Below, one piece after another: positions 53,595-62,424 of a stretch of DNA of 64,000 bases. Below the pieces are notes generated by a model. The model worked only from the letters and a program-made list of their open reading frames with translations. It was not told the origin of the DNA and searched no databases. Source of the stretch: a bacterium UBP11_UBA4055 (GTDB lineage: Bacteria > UBA4055); NCBI GenBank assembly GCA_002382735.1, contig DFZN01000031.1:18025-82024 (forward strand). Direction: 5' to 3'. Positions within the stretch are counted from its first letter, which is position 1, and each line of letters begins with the position of its first letter. The position numbers were made by a program, and so were the translations under genes.

Positions 53595-54101
53595 CTATTT
53601 ATTCAGTTCTTTCAGTATCATGTCCGTTATCTCGTATTCAGGTTTCGCAAAAAGAAGAGTTCCTGTATTAGCATCGAAAACATAATCGTATTTTTTCTCT
53701 TCCGAAACTTGTTTGATCACGGCGTTGATCTTGTCAAGGACAGGCTGCATAAGTTCGGCATTCTTTTTGTAGAAGTCTCCGTTCTGACCCCATACCTTAT
53801 CTTTGTACTGGTAGTAATCCTGAAGTTTTTTCTGTCCTTCAGCCATTTTCTCATTTCTTTTTTCTTCTGAAACCATTACCGACATATTCTTGATTTCATC
53901 TTCGAGAGCTTTGATCTCGCTTTCCATTGTTACCGCTTTACCTTCCATTTCCTTGTTCCATTTTGCGAGTTCTTCTTTCGCTTTTTTTGCGTCGTTGAAG
54001 TCGGCAAGGACCTTGTCAGAATTTATGTAACCGAACTTCATTTCCGCGAACATCATTACTGTTGCAGTAAGAATAGCGATAGTTAACAATTTCTTCATCA
54101 T
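53595..54101 (-). CDS. skp: Periplasmic chaperone Skp (OmpH)
   Basis: 168 residues. Signal peptide (L-L-T-I-A-I-L-T-A-T-V-M-M-F-A), a first strand M-K-F-G-Y-I-N-S-D-K-V-L, then the long coiled-coil tentacles rich in Lys/Glu (A-K-K-A-K-E-E-L-A-K-W-N-K-E), and the closing A-V-I-K-Q-V-S-E-E-K-K-Y-D-Y-V-F-D strand. The trimer holds unfolded outer-membrane proteins. It lies 20 bases after bamA, the usual order. Confidence 0.93.
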   Translation of the reverse strand: MMKKLLTIAILTATVMMFAEMKFGYINSDKVLADFNDAKKAKEELAKWNKEMEGKAVTMESEIKALEDEIKNMSVMVSEEKRNEKMAEGQKKLQDYYQYKDKVWGQNGDFYKKNAELMQPVLDKINAVIKQVSEEKKYDYVFDANTGTLLFAKPEYEITDMILKELNK

Positions 54102-54121
54102 TATCTCCTCATGTTTTAAAT

Positions 54122-56467
54122 TTATAGATTAGTACCCATTCTGAAATGTGTTCTCAACTGGTCTCTCCAGTCCGCCTTTTCCCCGAACTGGTCATAATAA
54201 TCAAATCCGTAGCCGAAATCCAGTCCCATCATACCGAGCATAGGGACATTTATCCTTATTCCCAGCCCTGCGCCTTTCTGGAACTCGTAAAGATTGACCT
54301 CGCTGAAATCTCTCCACAGATTTCCGGCATCAAAGTAGGCAAGAGTGTAAATAAGCATCGGAGAATCTGTAATTTTAAGCCTGAGTTCGAATGATGTTTT
54401 AAGAAGGTTCCTTCCCCCGATGAAATAACCGTTCTCATAGGGTCCGATAGCGTTCTCATCATATCCTCTTAGCGGCTCTCCGCCTGAAAGACCTCCGCCT
54501 CCAAGATAAAAATACTCTCTTGAACTTATATATGACGATTCACTGAGCTTATCCATCACTCCTGCAACGAACTGCGAATAGAAAACAACCCTGTCTCTCA
54601 TAAGGGGCTGATACCACCTCATGTCGAGTTTGTGTTTATGGAACTCCTCATCTCCGCCCAGAACACCTCCGGCAAGTTTTGTAAGAAGCGTAATATTGGC
54701 CCCCCGGGTAGGAAAATCCGCCCTGTCCCTGCTGTCTCTTATGAGGTACTGGGCTATTGAAGATGAAATAATAGTCTTCCCTTCATAAAGTTCATATATC
54801 TCAGGCGAGTTGCTACTGATATTTGTGTATCTGTACCTGTCTACAGAGTAATACCACAACCCCCTCATCCAGTTATCGCTCCATGCGAACCTTCTGCCGA
54901 GTTTCAATATACCGCTGATTATCTCTGTATCAGAATATGAATCATCCCTCTTCTGGTAGTTCGCGCTGATGCCAATCAGTGTCCTTGTGTCATAAAGCCA
55001 GGGGTCCTCAGCGCTGATCGAATACTTGTAATAATTTTTTCCGAATTCAATATTAGTTGAAAACTGTTGTCCGTCCCCCTGTGTGAACGGATGCTCGAAG
55101 GAAAAGTTATTGAACACAAGACCGACAGATCCGATAAATCCGTCCGATTGCGAATAAGCAATGGAAGTCTGTGCCTGCTCTGTAGGTTTTTCTTTAATAC
55201 TGAATATGAGATCAACTTCTTTTTCGTTGACCGGCTTCATATCTGGGATGACATTCTCGAAATAATTCAGTATCATTGCATTACGCTGGCTTCTAAGTAT
55301 CTTCGTCTTGTTGAAAACATCACCCGGAAAAATATCCATTTCCCTTCTGAGGACTTTCTCGTTTGTCCTTGTGTTACCGGTAAAATCAATTCTCCTGACC
55401 CTTGATCTCGTACCTTCTGTTATCTTGAATACAAAATTAACCGTATCAGAACCTACCATCTGTTCTTCAGGTACGATGTTCGCCCTTAAGTAGCCTTTAT
55501 CCATGTACAGTGTCGAAAGGTTGTTGTATAATGATATCTCCAGCTTCATTTTACTGTAAACATCACCTCTGTCGAATTCCAGAGCCGACTTGAGATCGTC
55601 ATCCGAGAACAATATATTGCCTGCGAAAGAAGTATCTCCAAAGTAATATTTCCTTCCTTCCTTTACCGTTATATCGATAAAAATATTCTCTAACTTCTCG
55701 TCGTAGTAAACTGAATCCTTCACAACATAAAAATCTTTATAGCCTTTATTGTGGGCATATTCAGCCATCAGAGACAGATCTTCCTCGAATTTTTCCCTGT
55801 TATATTCTCCGTCCCTCCACCATCTGTCTTCGTGTGTACTTTCAAACTGGTCCAGAAGGTCGCCTTTATCAAAATTCTCATTACCGGAGAAACTGACCTT
55901 CTCGATGAATATTTTTTTACCTTCCCCGATTCTCAGTTCAATATCAATCTCTTTTTCATTCACATAAATGATCTCTGATTTCACTTCAGCTTTAAGGTAG
56001 TTTTTGGATCTGTAGAAAGCCTTAATCGCCTCTTCAACTTCGTTAAGCGTGCTCTTTTTGATAATCTGACCTTTTCTCAGGTTTATGAGAGGTTCGATAT
56101 CATCCTTATCGAATTTATTGAATCCGGAAATCTTTACATTGTTGAGCCTCGGCAGGTCCTCCAGTTTTAAAATAAGCACCATTTTGCCGTCGCTTCTTTC
56201 TTTACCTTCAATAGAAATGTCCGAGAAAAGATTTAGTTTCCAGAGTTTTTTTATTGCGGACTGAATATCCTCTCCGTAGATCGTCTTACCCTCTGAAAGC
56301 CCAGATGAGAGCTTTACGACATCAGCTGAAACCGATGTTCCCTGCACAATGACCTCGCCAACCAGAAAAGAACTGTCTCCAGACTGGGCATGTAATTTAA
56401 CTGTGATCAGCAGCGCAAATGTCAGAATTGCGGTCGTTATGTTCCTAAATATATAATCGTAATTCAA
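54122..56467 (-). CDS. bamA: Outer-membrane protein assembly factor BamA
   Basis: About 781 residues. Signal peptide ending A-Q-S-G, then five POTRA domains (L-V-G-E-V-I-V-Q-G; L-N-N-V-K-I-S-G-F; I-E-K-V-S-F-S-G-N; Y-Y-F-G-D-T-S-F-A-G-N; V-R-R-I-D-F-T-G-N) and the Omp85 barrel with the conserved loop E-P-L-R-G-Y-D-E. The C-terminus reads H-F-R-M-G-T-N-L, without the terminal aromatic residue usual in this family. The predicted promoter covers a TTG at 56509, so the next in-frame TTG at 56467, about 10 bases after AAGGAC, is taken as start; this is uncertain. Confidence 0.95.
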   Translation of the reverse strand: MNYDYIFRNITTAILTFALLITVKLHAQSGDSSFLVGEVIVQGTSVSADVVKLSSGLSEGKTIYGEDIQSAIKKLWKLNLFSDISIEGKERSDGKMVLILKLEDLPRLNNVKISGFNKFDKDDIEPLINLRKGQIIKKSTLNEVEEAIKAFYRSKNYLKAEVKSEIIYVNEKEIDIELRIGEGKKIFIEKVSFSGNENFDKGDLLDQFESTHEDRWWRDGEYNREKFEEDLSLMAEYAHNKGYKDFYVVKDSVYYDEKLENIFIDITVKEGRKYYFGDTSFAGNILFSDDDLKSALEFDRGDVYSKMKLEISLYNNLSTLYMDKGYLRANIVPEEQMVGSDTVNFVFKITEGTRSRVRRIDFTGNTRTNEKVLRREMDIFPGDVFNKTKILRSQRNAMILNYFENVIPDMKPVNEKEVDLIFSIKEKPTEQAQTSIAYSQSDGFIGSVGLVFNNFSFEHPFTQGDGQQFSTNIEFGKNYYKYSISAEDPWLYDTRTLIGISANYQKRDDSYSDTEIISGILKLGRRFAWSDNWMRGLWYYSVDRYRYTNISSNSPEIYELYEGKTIISSSIAQYLIRDSRDRADFPTRGANITLLTKLAGGVLGGDEEFHKHKLDMRWYQPLMRDRVVFYSQFVAGVMDKLSESSYISSREYFYLGGGGLSGGEPLRGYDENAIGPYENGYFIGGRNLLKTSFELRLKITDSPMLIYTLAYFDAGNLWRDFSEVNLYEFQKGAGLGIRINVPMLGMMGLDFGYGFDYYDQFGEKADWRDQLRTHFRMGTNL

Positions 56468-56507
56468 TATGTGTGTAGTCCTTAAATTATTTATTGAATA
56501 GTTGCGC

Positions 56508-56536
56508 AATTTAAGTTTTTAAGGTCAAATTGTCAA
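56508..56536 (-). promoter_or_regulatory. Promoter of the bamA-skp operon
   Basis: Minus strand TTGACA (56536-56531), 17-base spacer, TAAATT (56513-56508). Transcription would begin near 56501, downstream of the first in-frame TTG. Confidence 0.65.
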
Positions 56537-56579
56537 GACCGTTCTTAAACATTTTCTTCAATTTGAAAGTTCATTTGAG

Positions 56580-56608
56580 TTGATAAAAAAAGATAATTTA
56601 CTTAAATT
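56580..56608 (+). promoter_or_regulatory. Promoter of uvrB, placed for a leaderless or near-leaderless mRNA
   Basis: TTGATA (56580-56585), 17-base spacer, TAAATT (56603-56608). The uvrB ATG begins at 56615, 6 bases after the -10 box, and no ribosome binding site is visible. Confidence 0.5.
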
Positions 56609-56614
56609 GCACGA

Positions 56615-58606
56615 ATGAAGAATGAATTCAGATTAATATCCCCGTTTCAGCCTAAAGGTGACCAACCTCAAGCAATAGAACAAATAACCCGTAATTTCAA
56701 TAGCGGAGTAACGAACCAGACGCTGCTCGGTGTAACAGGAAGCGGTAAGACATTCACCATGGCGAATGTGATAGAGAAGATCGGGAAACCTACACTGATC
56801 ATATCCCATAATAAAACTCTTGCGGCTCAGTTGTACGGAGAACTCAAATCGTTCTTTCCCGATAACGCCGTCGAATATTTTATAAGTTATTACGATTACT
56901 ATCAGCCGGAAGCATATCTGCCCTCAAGGGATCTTTACATTGAAAAAACCACATCATCAAACGAGGAGATCGAAAAACTCAGATTGAAGGCGACATCATC
57001 CCTGATCTCAAGGAACGATGTGATAATTGTCGCATCCGTCAGCTGTATCTACGGACTAGGATCACCGGAAGATTACAAGGAACTTTCGATCGAAATAAGT
57101 TCAGGGGACATTATTAACAGAAATAAACTTTTCAATTCGCTGATAGAAATGCAGTATGAAAGGAATAACTATGAACTCCTTCACGGCACTTTCAGGATAA
57201 AAGGAGATATAATCGATATTCATCCCGCCTACGATGATACTGGTATCAGGCTCCATACCTTCGGAGATGAGGTGGAAAAGATCGAGATCATCAATTATGT
57301 GAGCGGTAAGGTCATGGAAAACCTTGAAACTGTGAATATATACCCTGCCAAGCATTTCGTTGTAACTCAGCCGAAACTTCAGAACGCACTCGGAAAGATA
57401 GAAGAGGAGATGAAAGAAAGGGTTAAGTATTTCTACGATAATAATATGCTCGTTGAGGCACAGAGGATCGGGAACAGAACGAAGATGGATATAGAATTTT
57501 TACGCGAAATGGGATTCTGCCCCGGTATTGAAAATTATTCAAGACATCTTTCCGGCAGAAAAGAAGGCCAGCGCCCTTATTGTCTTATAGATTTCTTTCC
57601 CGATGATTTTCTGCTGATAATTGACGAAAGCCACGCATCTGTTCCCCAGATAAGAGGTATGTACAACGGCGACAGGAGCAGAAAACAGACTCTCGTAGAT
57701 TACGGTTTCAGGCTGCCTTCAGCACTGGACAACAGGCCCCTTAAATTCAATGAATTTGAAGAGTTAACATCGAGAACTCTCTATGTTTCAGCGACTCCTG
57801 CCGATTACGAACTTGAAAGATCAAGAGGTCTGATAATAGAACAGGTAGTAAGGCCGACCGGAATTCTTGATCCCGTTATAATTGTTAAACCTTCGACAGG
57901 ACAGGTTGACGACCTCATGGAGGAGATCAGGGTCGTTATCGCAAGAAAAGAAAAGGTTTTAGTAACAACTCTTACAAAGAGAATGAGCGAGGACCTGACA
58001 AAATTTCTGAAGGAGAACGGGATCAAAGCTGAATATCTTCACAGCGAGATACTTTCCCTCGACAGAGTCAAGCTGATCCGCGAACTAAGGCTGGGTAAAT
58101 TCGATGTTCTTGTCGGCATCAATTTGCTACGCGAAGGTCTTGACCTTCCTGAAGTCTCCCTTATAGGAATTCTCGATGCAGACAGAGAAGGCTTTCTCCG
58201 GGACAAGAGGTCTCTGCTCCAGACTTCTGGAAGAGCCGCCAGGAATGTGAACGGCAGAGTGATATTTTACGCCGACCGCATGACCGATTCGATCAGGAAC
58301 TGTATTGATGAAGTGAACAGGAGAAGGACAAAACAGGAGGAGTACAATAGGATCAATAATATAACCCCCAGAACTGTATTCAAATCCTCGGAGCAGATAA
58401 TGTATTCAACCGTTCTTAACTACGAAAAACCGCCCATGGTATCAGACAAAAAAGAGTTATATAACAAAGACGAAAAAGAAATCCGGAACGAGATAATCGA
58501 CCTTGAATCACTTATGGAGGAAGCGGCAGAAAAACTTCAATTCGAAAAAGCCACCGAGTACAGGGACAGGATCGTCCTGCTTGAGAAGATCGCGGCAAAA
58601 CATTGA
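56615..58606 (+). CDS. uvrB: Excinuclease ABC subunit B
   Basis: 663 residues. Helicase motif I G-V-T-G-S-G-K-T-F, the damage-wedging beta-hairpin Y-F-I-S-Y-Y-D-Y-Y-Q-P-E-A-Y, the DEAD-like L-I-I-D-E-S-H, motif VI Q-T-S-G-R-A-A-R-N and a C-terminal UVR domain (L-M-E-E-A-A-E-K-L-Q-F-E-K-A-T-E-Y-R-D) are present. It verifies damage with UvrA and recruits UvrC. I looked for a LexA-type box before it and saw none. The gene stands alone, divergent from bamA and convergent with thpR. Confidence 0.97.
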   Translation: MKNEFRLISPFQPKGDQPQAIEQITRNFNSGVTNQTLLGVTGSGKTFTMANVIEKIGKPTLIISHNKTLAAQLYGELKSFFPDNAVEYFISYYDYYQPEAYLPSRDLYIEKTTSSNEEIEKLRLKATSSLISRNDVIIVASVSCIYGLGSPEDYKELSIEISSGDIINRNKLFNSLIEMQYERNNYELLHGTFRIKGDIIDIHPAYDDTGIRLHTFGDEVEKIEIINYVSGKVMENLETVNIYPAKHFVVTQPKLQNALGKIEEEMKERVKYFYDNNMLVEAQRIGNRTKMDIEFLREMGFCPGIENYSRHLSGRKEGQRPYCLIDFFPDDFLLIIDESHASVPQIRGMYNGDRSRKQTLVDYGFRLPSALDNRPLKFNEFEELTSRTLYVSATPADYELERSRGLIIEQVVRPTGILDPVIIVKPSTGQVDDLMEEIRVVIARKEKVLVTTLTKRMSEDLTKFLKENGIKAEYLHSEILSLDRVKLIRELRLGKFDVLVGINLLREGLDLPEVSLIGILDADREGFLRDKRSLLQTSGRAARNVNGRVIFYADRMTDSIRNCIDEVNRRRTKQEEYNRINNITPRTVFKSSEQIMYSTVLNYEKPPMVSDKKELYNKDEKEIRNEIIDLESLMEEAAEKLQFEKATEYRDRIVLLEKIAAKH

Positions 58607-58616
58607 GCCTGAGCGG

Positions 58617-59216
58617 TCAGAATTTTATTTCCCTGAAGCCTTCTTCTATCCCGAGGGGAAATTTCTCAAGTACAGTATATTGAGAGCCTTGAGGGCTCAA
58701 AATGCTCTCATAAAGAATAATGTCACTGACACTGACTGCCTGAAGATAAACCTCCCTGTTCGTGTTCACAAATTTCTTCAGCTGGTCGGACGAGACCGAG
58801 GTCTTGAATCTTCCGACCGTGAGGTGTGGAGTGAACTTTCTGTAATCTATCTCAAAACCTATGTCGCTTAGAGAATTCTCAATACCGTTCTTTATCTTTT
58901 CGAACTCCGGACAGTTCCTGAGACCGAACCATAATATCTTCGGACGGTAAAAATCTTTGAATACTCCGACACCCTTCAGAAGAGGCTTGAACTCATCATG
59001 GGATTTTGCAATATTTTTAAGCTTCGCTGATATTTTAGGTATCTTATCCGCCTGAACATCGCCTAAAAACTTTAATGTTATGTGCATATTCTCAGGTTCA
59101 GTCCATTTTATATCGGATTCATTCAGCGCGTCTTTTGCTGAACTGTAGAAATTCTGCGTCCTCTCAGTAAAATCAATTTTTACACCTGTAAATATTCTTT
59201 TCTTTTCAGCCATCAT
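58617..59216 (-). CDS. thpR: RNA 2',3'-cyclic phosphodiesterase (2'-5' RNA ligase family)
   Basis: 199 residues with the two catalytic motifs of the 2H phosphoesterases: M-H-I-T-L-K-F-L-G near residue 45 and F-T-P-H-L-T-V-G-R near residue 130. R-I-F-T-G-V-K-I and L-Y-E-S-I-L-S-P-Q-G complete the LigT/ThpR pattern. The enzyme opens 2',3'-cyclic phosphates on RNA; the physiological target is unclear in bacteria. AAAGGAGAC precedes the start; it is a single-gene unit. Confidence 0.92.
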   Translation of the reverse strand: MMAEKKRIFTGVKIDFTERTQNFYSSAKDALNESDIKWTEPENMHITLKFLGDVQADKIPKISAKLKNIAKSHDEFKPLLKGVGVFKDFYRPKILWFGLRNCPEFEKIKNGIENSLSDIGFEIDYRKFTPHLTVGRFKTSVSSDQLKKFVNTNREVYLQAVSVSDIILYESILSPQGSQYTVLEKFPLGIEEGFREIKF

Positions 59217-59238
59217 GTCTCCTTTTTATCCCGTAGTG

Positions 59239-59267
59239 ATTTTAACAATAACTCTTTCAATAATCAA
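59239..59267 (-). promoter_or_regulatory. Promoter of thpR
   Basis: Minus strand TTGATT (59267-59262), 17-base spacer, TAAAAT (59244-59239), about 23 bases before the start codon. Confidence 0.6.
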
Positions 59268-59335
59268 GTAAGAAATTTCATTTGATAATTTATTCTGTTT
59301 GACTTAACTTCTCTCAAATTTTAAGGATCGCTGAC

Positions 59336-60334
59336 ATGTTCAGAAAGAAAATAAGGAAACTCAGCTTCATAAGATACTGCCGGATACTGAGATTTACGAT
59401 ACTGAACGCTTTCAGTTCAAAGGGGGAGCTCAATCCTTTCTATGCTTCATTAAAGGTAACTTCCCGATGTCACTTTGCCTGTAAATTCTGCGACATGAAA
59501 CATTTCCAGACACCCGACCTTCCCACTCAGGATATGATCAAAATAGTTAAGAATCTCGGCAGATCATCACTTTTTCTTTTATCTCTTGAAGGGGGCGAAC
59601 CTCTTTTGAGAAATGATATTGAAGAAATACTTATAGAAGCCCATAAACAGCCTTTTTATCTTCTTTTTACAACAAGCCAGAAAAACATCATGGATTACCC
59701 GTGGGAAAGATATCAGAATTACATTGATTTTCTTCATATTTCGATCGACGAAGGTCACAATAATCTGTTCCTTTTTGACAGGCTGAAAGAGCTCAGTAAA
59801 TTCAATATGATAATCTGTGTCCAGACCGTAGTCGCAAAAGAAGATCAGGACAAGCTTGAGGAAAAAGTTATAAAATGCTATGATTCAGGCAGTAAGATAC
59901 TTATTATGCCGGCAGTTCACCTAGACGATACGGACGATCATTTTCCTGATTTCGACAGGCTGGAAGAACAGATCAGAGAATTGAAAAAATCATATCCTGA
60001 AACGATCGTAACGCCCAATTCTTACTTCTCTGCCGTAAAAAAAAGATCCGGAGGCTGCAGCCCAAGCTCAATAATAATCGATGCGGACGGAAGCCTTTTT
60101 TACCCGTGCAGAACGCTCCGGAATAAAGCAGTTAAACTTCAGGAAAACGATCTGATGGAATATCTGAGAAGTAAAGATGCAGAAGATAAAAGAAAATTGA
60201 TGAAGAACTGTAAAAGGCAATGCGGATGGTATCAGTATTTTGCGACTTCAAGATTCAGCGTGGTCTCTGATTTTTTTGACGCGACCGGACCTTACTTAAG
60301 AGAGTTCTTCTTCGGAAGGAAGTTTAAAGAATAG
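59336..60334 (+). CDS. Radical SAM protein with SPASM-like C-terminal cysteines
   Basis: 332 residues. C45-x3-C49-x2-C52 (S-R-C-H-F-A-C-K-F-C-D-M-K) binds the SAM cluster, and L-E-G-G-E-P-L-L is the SAM-binding GGE motif. After the partial TIM barrel come further cysteines (G-G-C-S-P; F-Y-P-C-R-T-L; K-N-C-K-R-Q-C-G-W), which could hold an auxiliary cluster as in SPASM/twitch enzymes. No peptide precursor or maturase partner is recognised nearby. AAGGA lies about 9 bases before the ATG. The substrate is unknown. Confidence 0.85.
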   Translation: MFRKKIRKLSFIRYCRILRFTILNAFSSKGELNPFYASLKVTSRCHFACKFCDMKHFQTPDLPTQDMIKIVKNLGRSSLFLLSLEGGEPLLRNDIEEILIEAHKQPFYLLFTTSQKNIMDYPWERYQNYIDFLHISIDEGHNNLFLFDRLKELSKFNMIICVQTVVAKEDQDKLEEKVIKCYDSGSKILIMPAVHLDDTDDHFPDFDRLEEQIRELKKSYPETIVTPNSYFSAVKKRSGGCSPSSIIIDADGSLFYPCRTLRNKAVKLQENDLMEYLRSKDAEDKRKLMKNCKRQCGWYQYFATSRFSVVSDFFDATGPYLREFFFGRKFKE

Positions 60335-60401
60335 TCATCCCGTTTCAACCCAATATTTATGCATTCGGTCAATATTATATGTTCTTTAGTAAAAAACAGC
60401 A

Positions 60402-60430
60402 TTGCGAAATTGCGCGTTATGAACTATATT
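60402..60430 (+). promoter_or_regulatory. Promoter of the GlmL-family operon
   Basis: TTGCGA (60402-60407), 17-base spacer, TATATT (60425-60430), about 50 bases before the ATG at 60482. Confidence 0.6.
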
Positions 60431-60481
60431 TAGCGTCATTGAAATATGATGATTAATAATTAAATATGCAAGAGGTATTAA

Positions 60482-62395
60482 ATGTCAAACCAGGAAGTGC
60501 AAACGATCATCGCAACCGATTGTGGATCGACCACGACAAAAGCCATTCTCATAGAGAAGATCGGTAACGAATATCGTCAGCTGGTGAGAGGAGAAGCACC
60601 GACAACGGTCGAAGCTCCTTTCGAAGATGTTACAAAGGGCGTTCTCAATTCTATAATGGAGCTTGAGGAACTTGCTACTGAATACTATAAGACCGATGCG
60701 GCCAAGAGCTCAAAATTCTACAACAGACCGAGAAAGTTCGTTGAGAACGAGCAGGTTCTGAGAAAAGACCCGTCACAAGAGACAGGCGACGGATGCGACA
60801 TCTATATATCGACTTCTTCAGCCGGCGGCGGACTCCAGATGATGGTATTCGGTGTTGTAAAAGGAATGACCGCCGAATCAGCACAGAGGGCTGCACTTGG
60901 AGCCGGCGCTATCGTCATGGATACTCTCGCAATAAACGACGGAAGGCTTCCTCACGAAAAGATAGAGAGAATAAGAGCTCTCAGACCGGATATGATCCTC
61001 ATCGCCGGTGAAACGGATCAGGCAAAACCGAAACATGTCATCGGAATGGCCGAGCTTGTTAAATCCGCAAGACCTACCGCCAGACTCGGATTAGGGTATG
61101 CTCTGCCTGTTATTTATGCGGGAAACCAGAGAGCCCAGGAAGAGATTAAAAATATTCTTGAAAACGATACCGCTCTGAGCATAGTTCCTAATCTGAGACC
61201 CACTCTGGAAAGAGAGAACCTCAGACCCGCATCTGATAAGATACACGATCTTTTCATGGAGCATGTTATGCAGCAGGCTCCGGGATATGACAAGCTCTTG
61301 AAATGGACTGACGCTCCTATTATGCCTACCCCCGGTGCCGTAGGTCTCATAATTAATAAGATCGCGGTCATGCAGAATAAGAATGTTGTCGGAGTCGATA
61401 TCGGAGGAGCGACCACCGATGTGTTCTCTACCTTCAAACTCGAAGACAGGGACGGCAATGTTCACCAGAAATTCAACAGGACAGTTTCCGCAAATCTCGG
61501 AATGTCGTATTCTGTTTCAAATGTACTTCTTGAAGCAGGGCTGGATAACATAATGAGATGGGTGCCTTTTGAAATGAACGAGCAGGAACTCAGGAACAGG
61601 ATCGGCAACAAGATGATCCGACCGACGACCATTCCGCAATCGAAAGAAGATCTCGATATAGAACAAGCCATATCCCGCGAAGCTCTCAGGCTGTCATTCA
61701 TTCAGCACAGGGCGTTCGCAGTAGGTCTGAAAGGGATCCAGCAGGAAAAAGGAATATCCGAAGCTTTCGCATCAGGCTCGACAAGCGATTCTATTGTCAA
61801 CATGATGAAGCTTGACCTCCTCGTTGGTTCGGGCGGGGTACTTTCGCACGCTCCTTTAAGAAGCCAGTCTGCCCACATGCTTGTGGACTCTTTCCTCCCT
61901 GAAGGTGTAACGGAACTCGCTGTTGACTCGATCTTCATGATGCCTCAGCTAGGTGTCCTGTCCGAAGTAAAAAGACCTGGCTGTGACCAGGCTGCCATGG
62001 AGGTATTCGACAAGGACTGCCTGATCCACCTTGCAATCAGCATCTGCCCTGTCGGAATAGCCAAAGAGGGTAAGAATGTTGTCAGGGTTAAAGCTGATCT
62101 CCCTGACGGTACAAAGTTAAACGAATGGATCACCGCAAACCAGCTTTTGAGGTATGATCTTTCACACGATGATGAAGTAGAATTTGAGATCGAACCTGCA
62201 TCAGGATTTGATGTCGGAGAAGGCAAAGGCAAGAAGATAGTGAGAAAATTAAGAGGCGGAGTAGTCGGTCTGATTATTGACACCAGAGGAAGACCGTTCA
62301 ATCTGGCTAAGGACGCAAAAAACAGGGTCGAACTCCTGCAGAAATGGGATATTTCAAAAAACTACAAACCGAAATCCCACAGGGACGGAGTTTAA
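60482..62395 (+). CDS. GlmL/MutL-family ASKHA ATPase, long form, no mutase nearby
   Basis: 637 residues. Two phosphate-binding motifs of the actin/hexokinase fold are visible: A-T-D-C-G-S-T-T-T-K-A near residues 10-20 and V-V-G-V-D-I-G-G-A-T-T-D-V near residues 301-313. The family includes GlmL, encoded with coenzyme-B12-dependent glutamate mutase in clostridia and thought to assist it. This protein is longer than those GlmL proteins, and no glmS/glmE mutase genes are here. Instead it is followed 29 bases later by a barrel-sandwich/KOW-like protein. The role is open. AGAGG lies 9 bases before the ATG. Confidence 0.82.
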   Translation: MSNQEVQTIIATDCGSTTTKAILIEKIGNEYRQLVRGEAPTTVEAPFEDVTKGVLNSIMELEELATEYYKTDAAKSSKFYNRPRKFVENEQVLRKDPSQETGDGCDIYISTSSAGGGLQMMVFGVVKGMTAESAQRAALGAGAIVMDTLAINDGRLPHEKIERIRALRPDMILIAGETDQAKPKHVIGMAELVKSARPTARLGLGYALPVIYAGNQRAQEEIKNILENDTALSIVPNLRPTLERENLRPASDKIHDLFMEHVMQQAPGYDKLLKWTDAPIMPTPGAVGLIINKIAVMQNKNVVGVDIGGATTDVFSTFKLEDRDGNVHQKFNRTVSANLGMSYSVSNVLLEAGLDNIMRWVPFEMNEQELRNRIGNKMIRPTTIPQSKEDLDIEQAISREALRLSFIQHRAFAVGLKGIQQEKGISEAFASGSTSDSIVNMMKLDLLVGSGGVLSHAPLRSQSAHMLVDSFLPEGVTELAVDSIFMMPQLGVLSEVKRPGCDQAAMEVFDKDCLIHLAISICPVGIAKEGKNVVRVKADLPDGTKLNEWITANQLLRYDLSHDDEVEFEIEPASGFDVGEGKGKKIVRKLRGGVVGLIIDTRGRPFNLAKDAKNRVELLQKWDISKNYKPKSHRDGV

Positions 62396-62424
62396 ATTAA
62401 CGATAATGCAAAGGAGAATATAAT

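Noticed and set aside
56510..56614. LexA/SOS box before uvrB
   Set aside because: I looked for paired inverted half sites of the known LexA types and saw none; the region is explained by two divergent promoters.
59336..62395. Radical SAM plus GlmL-like genes as one operon
   Set aside because: A 148-base gap with its own promoter at 60402-60430 separates them; they may be functionally unrelated.
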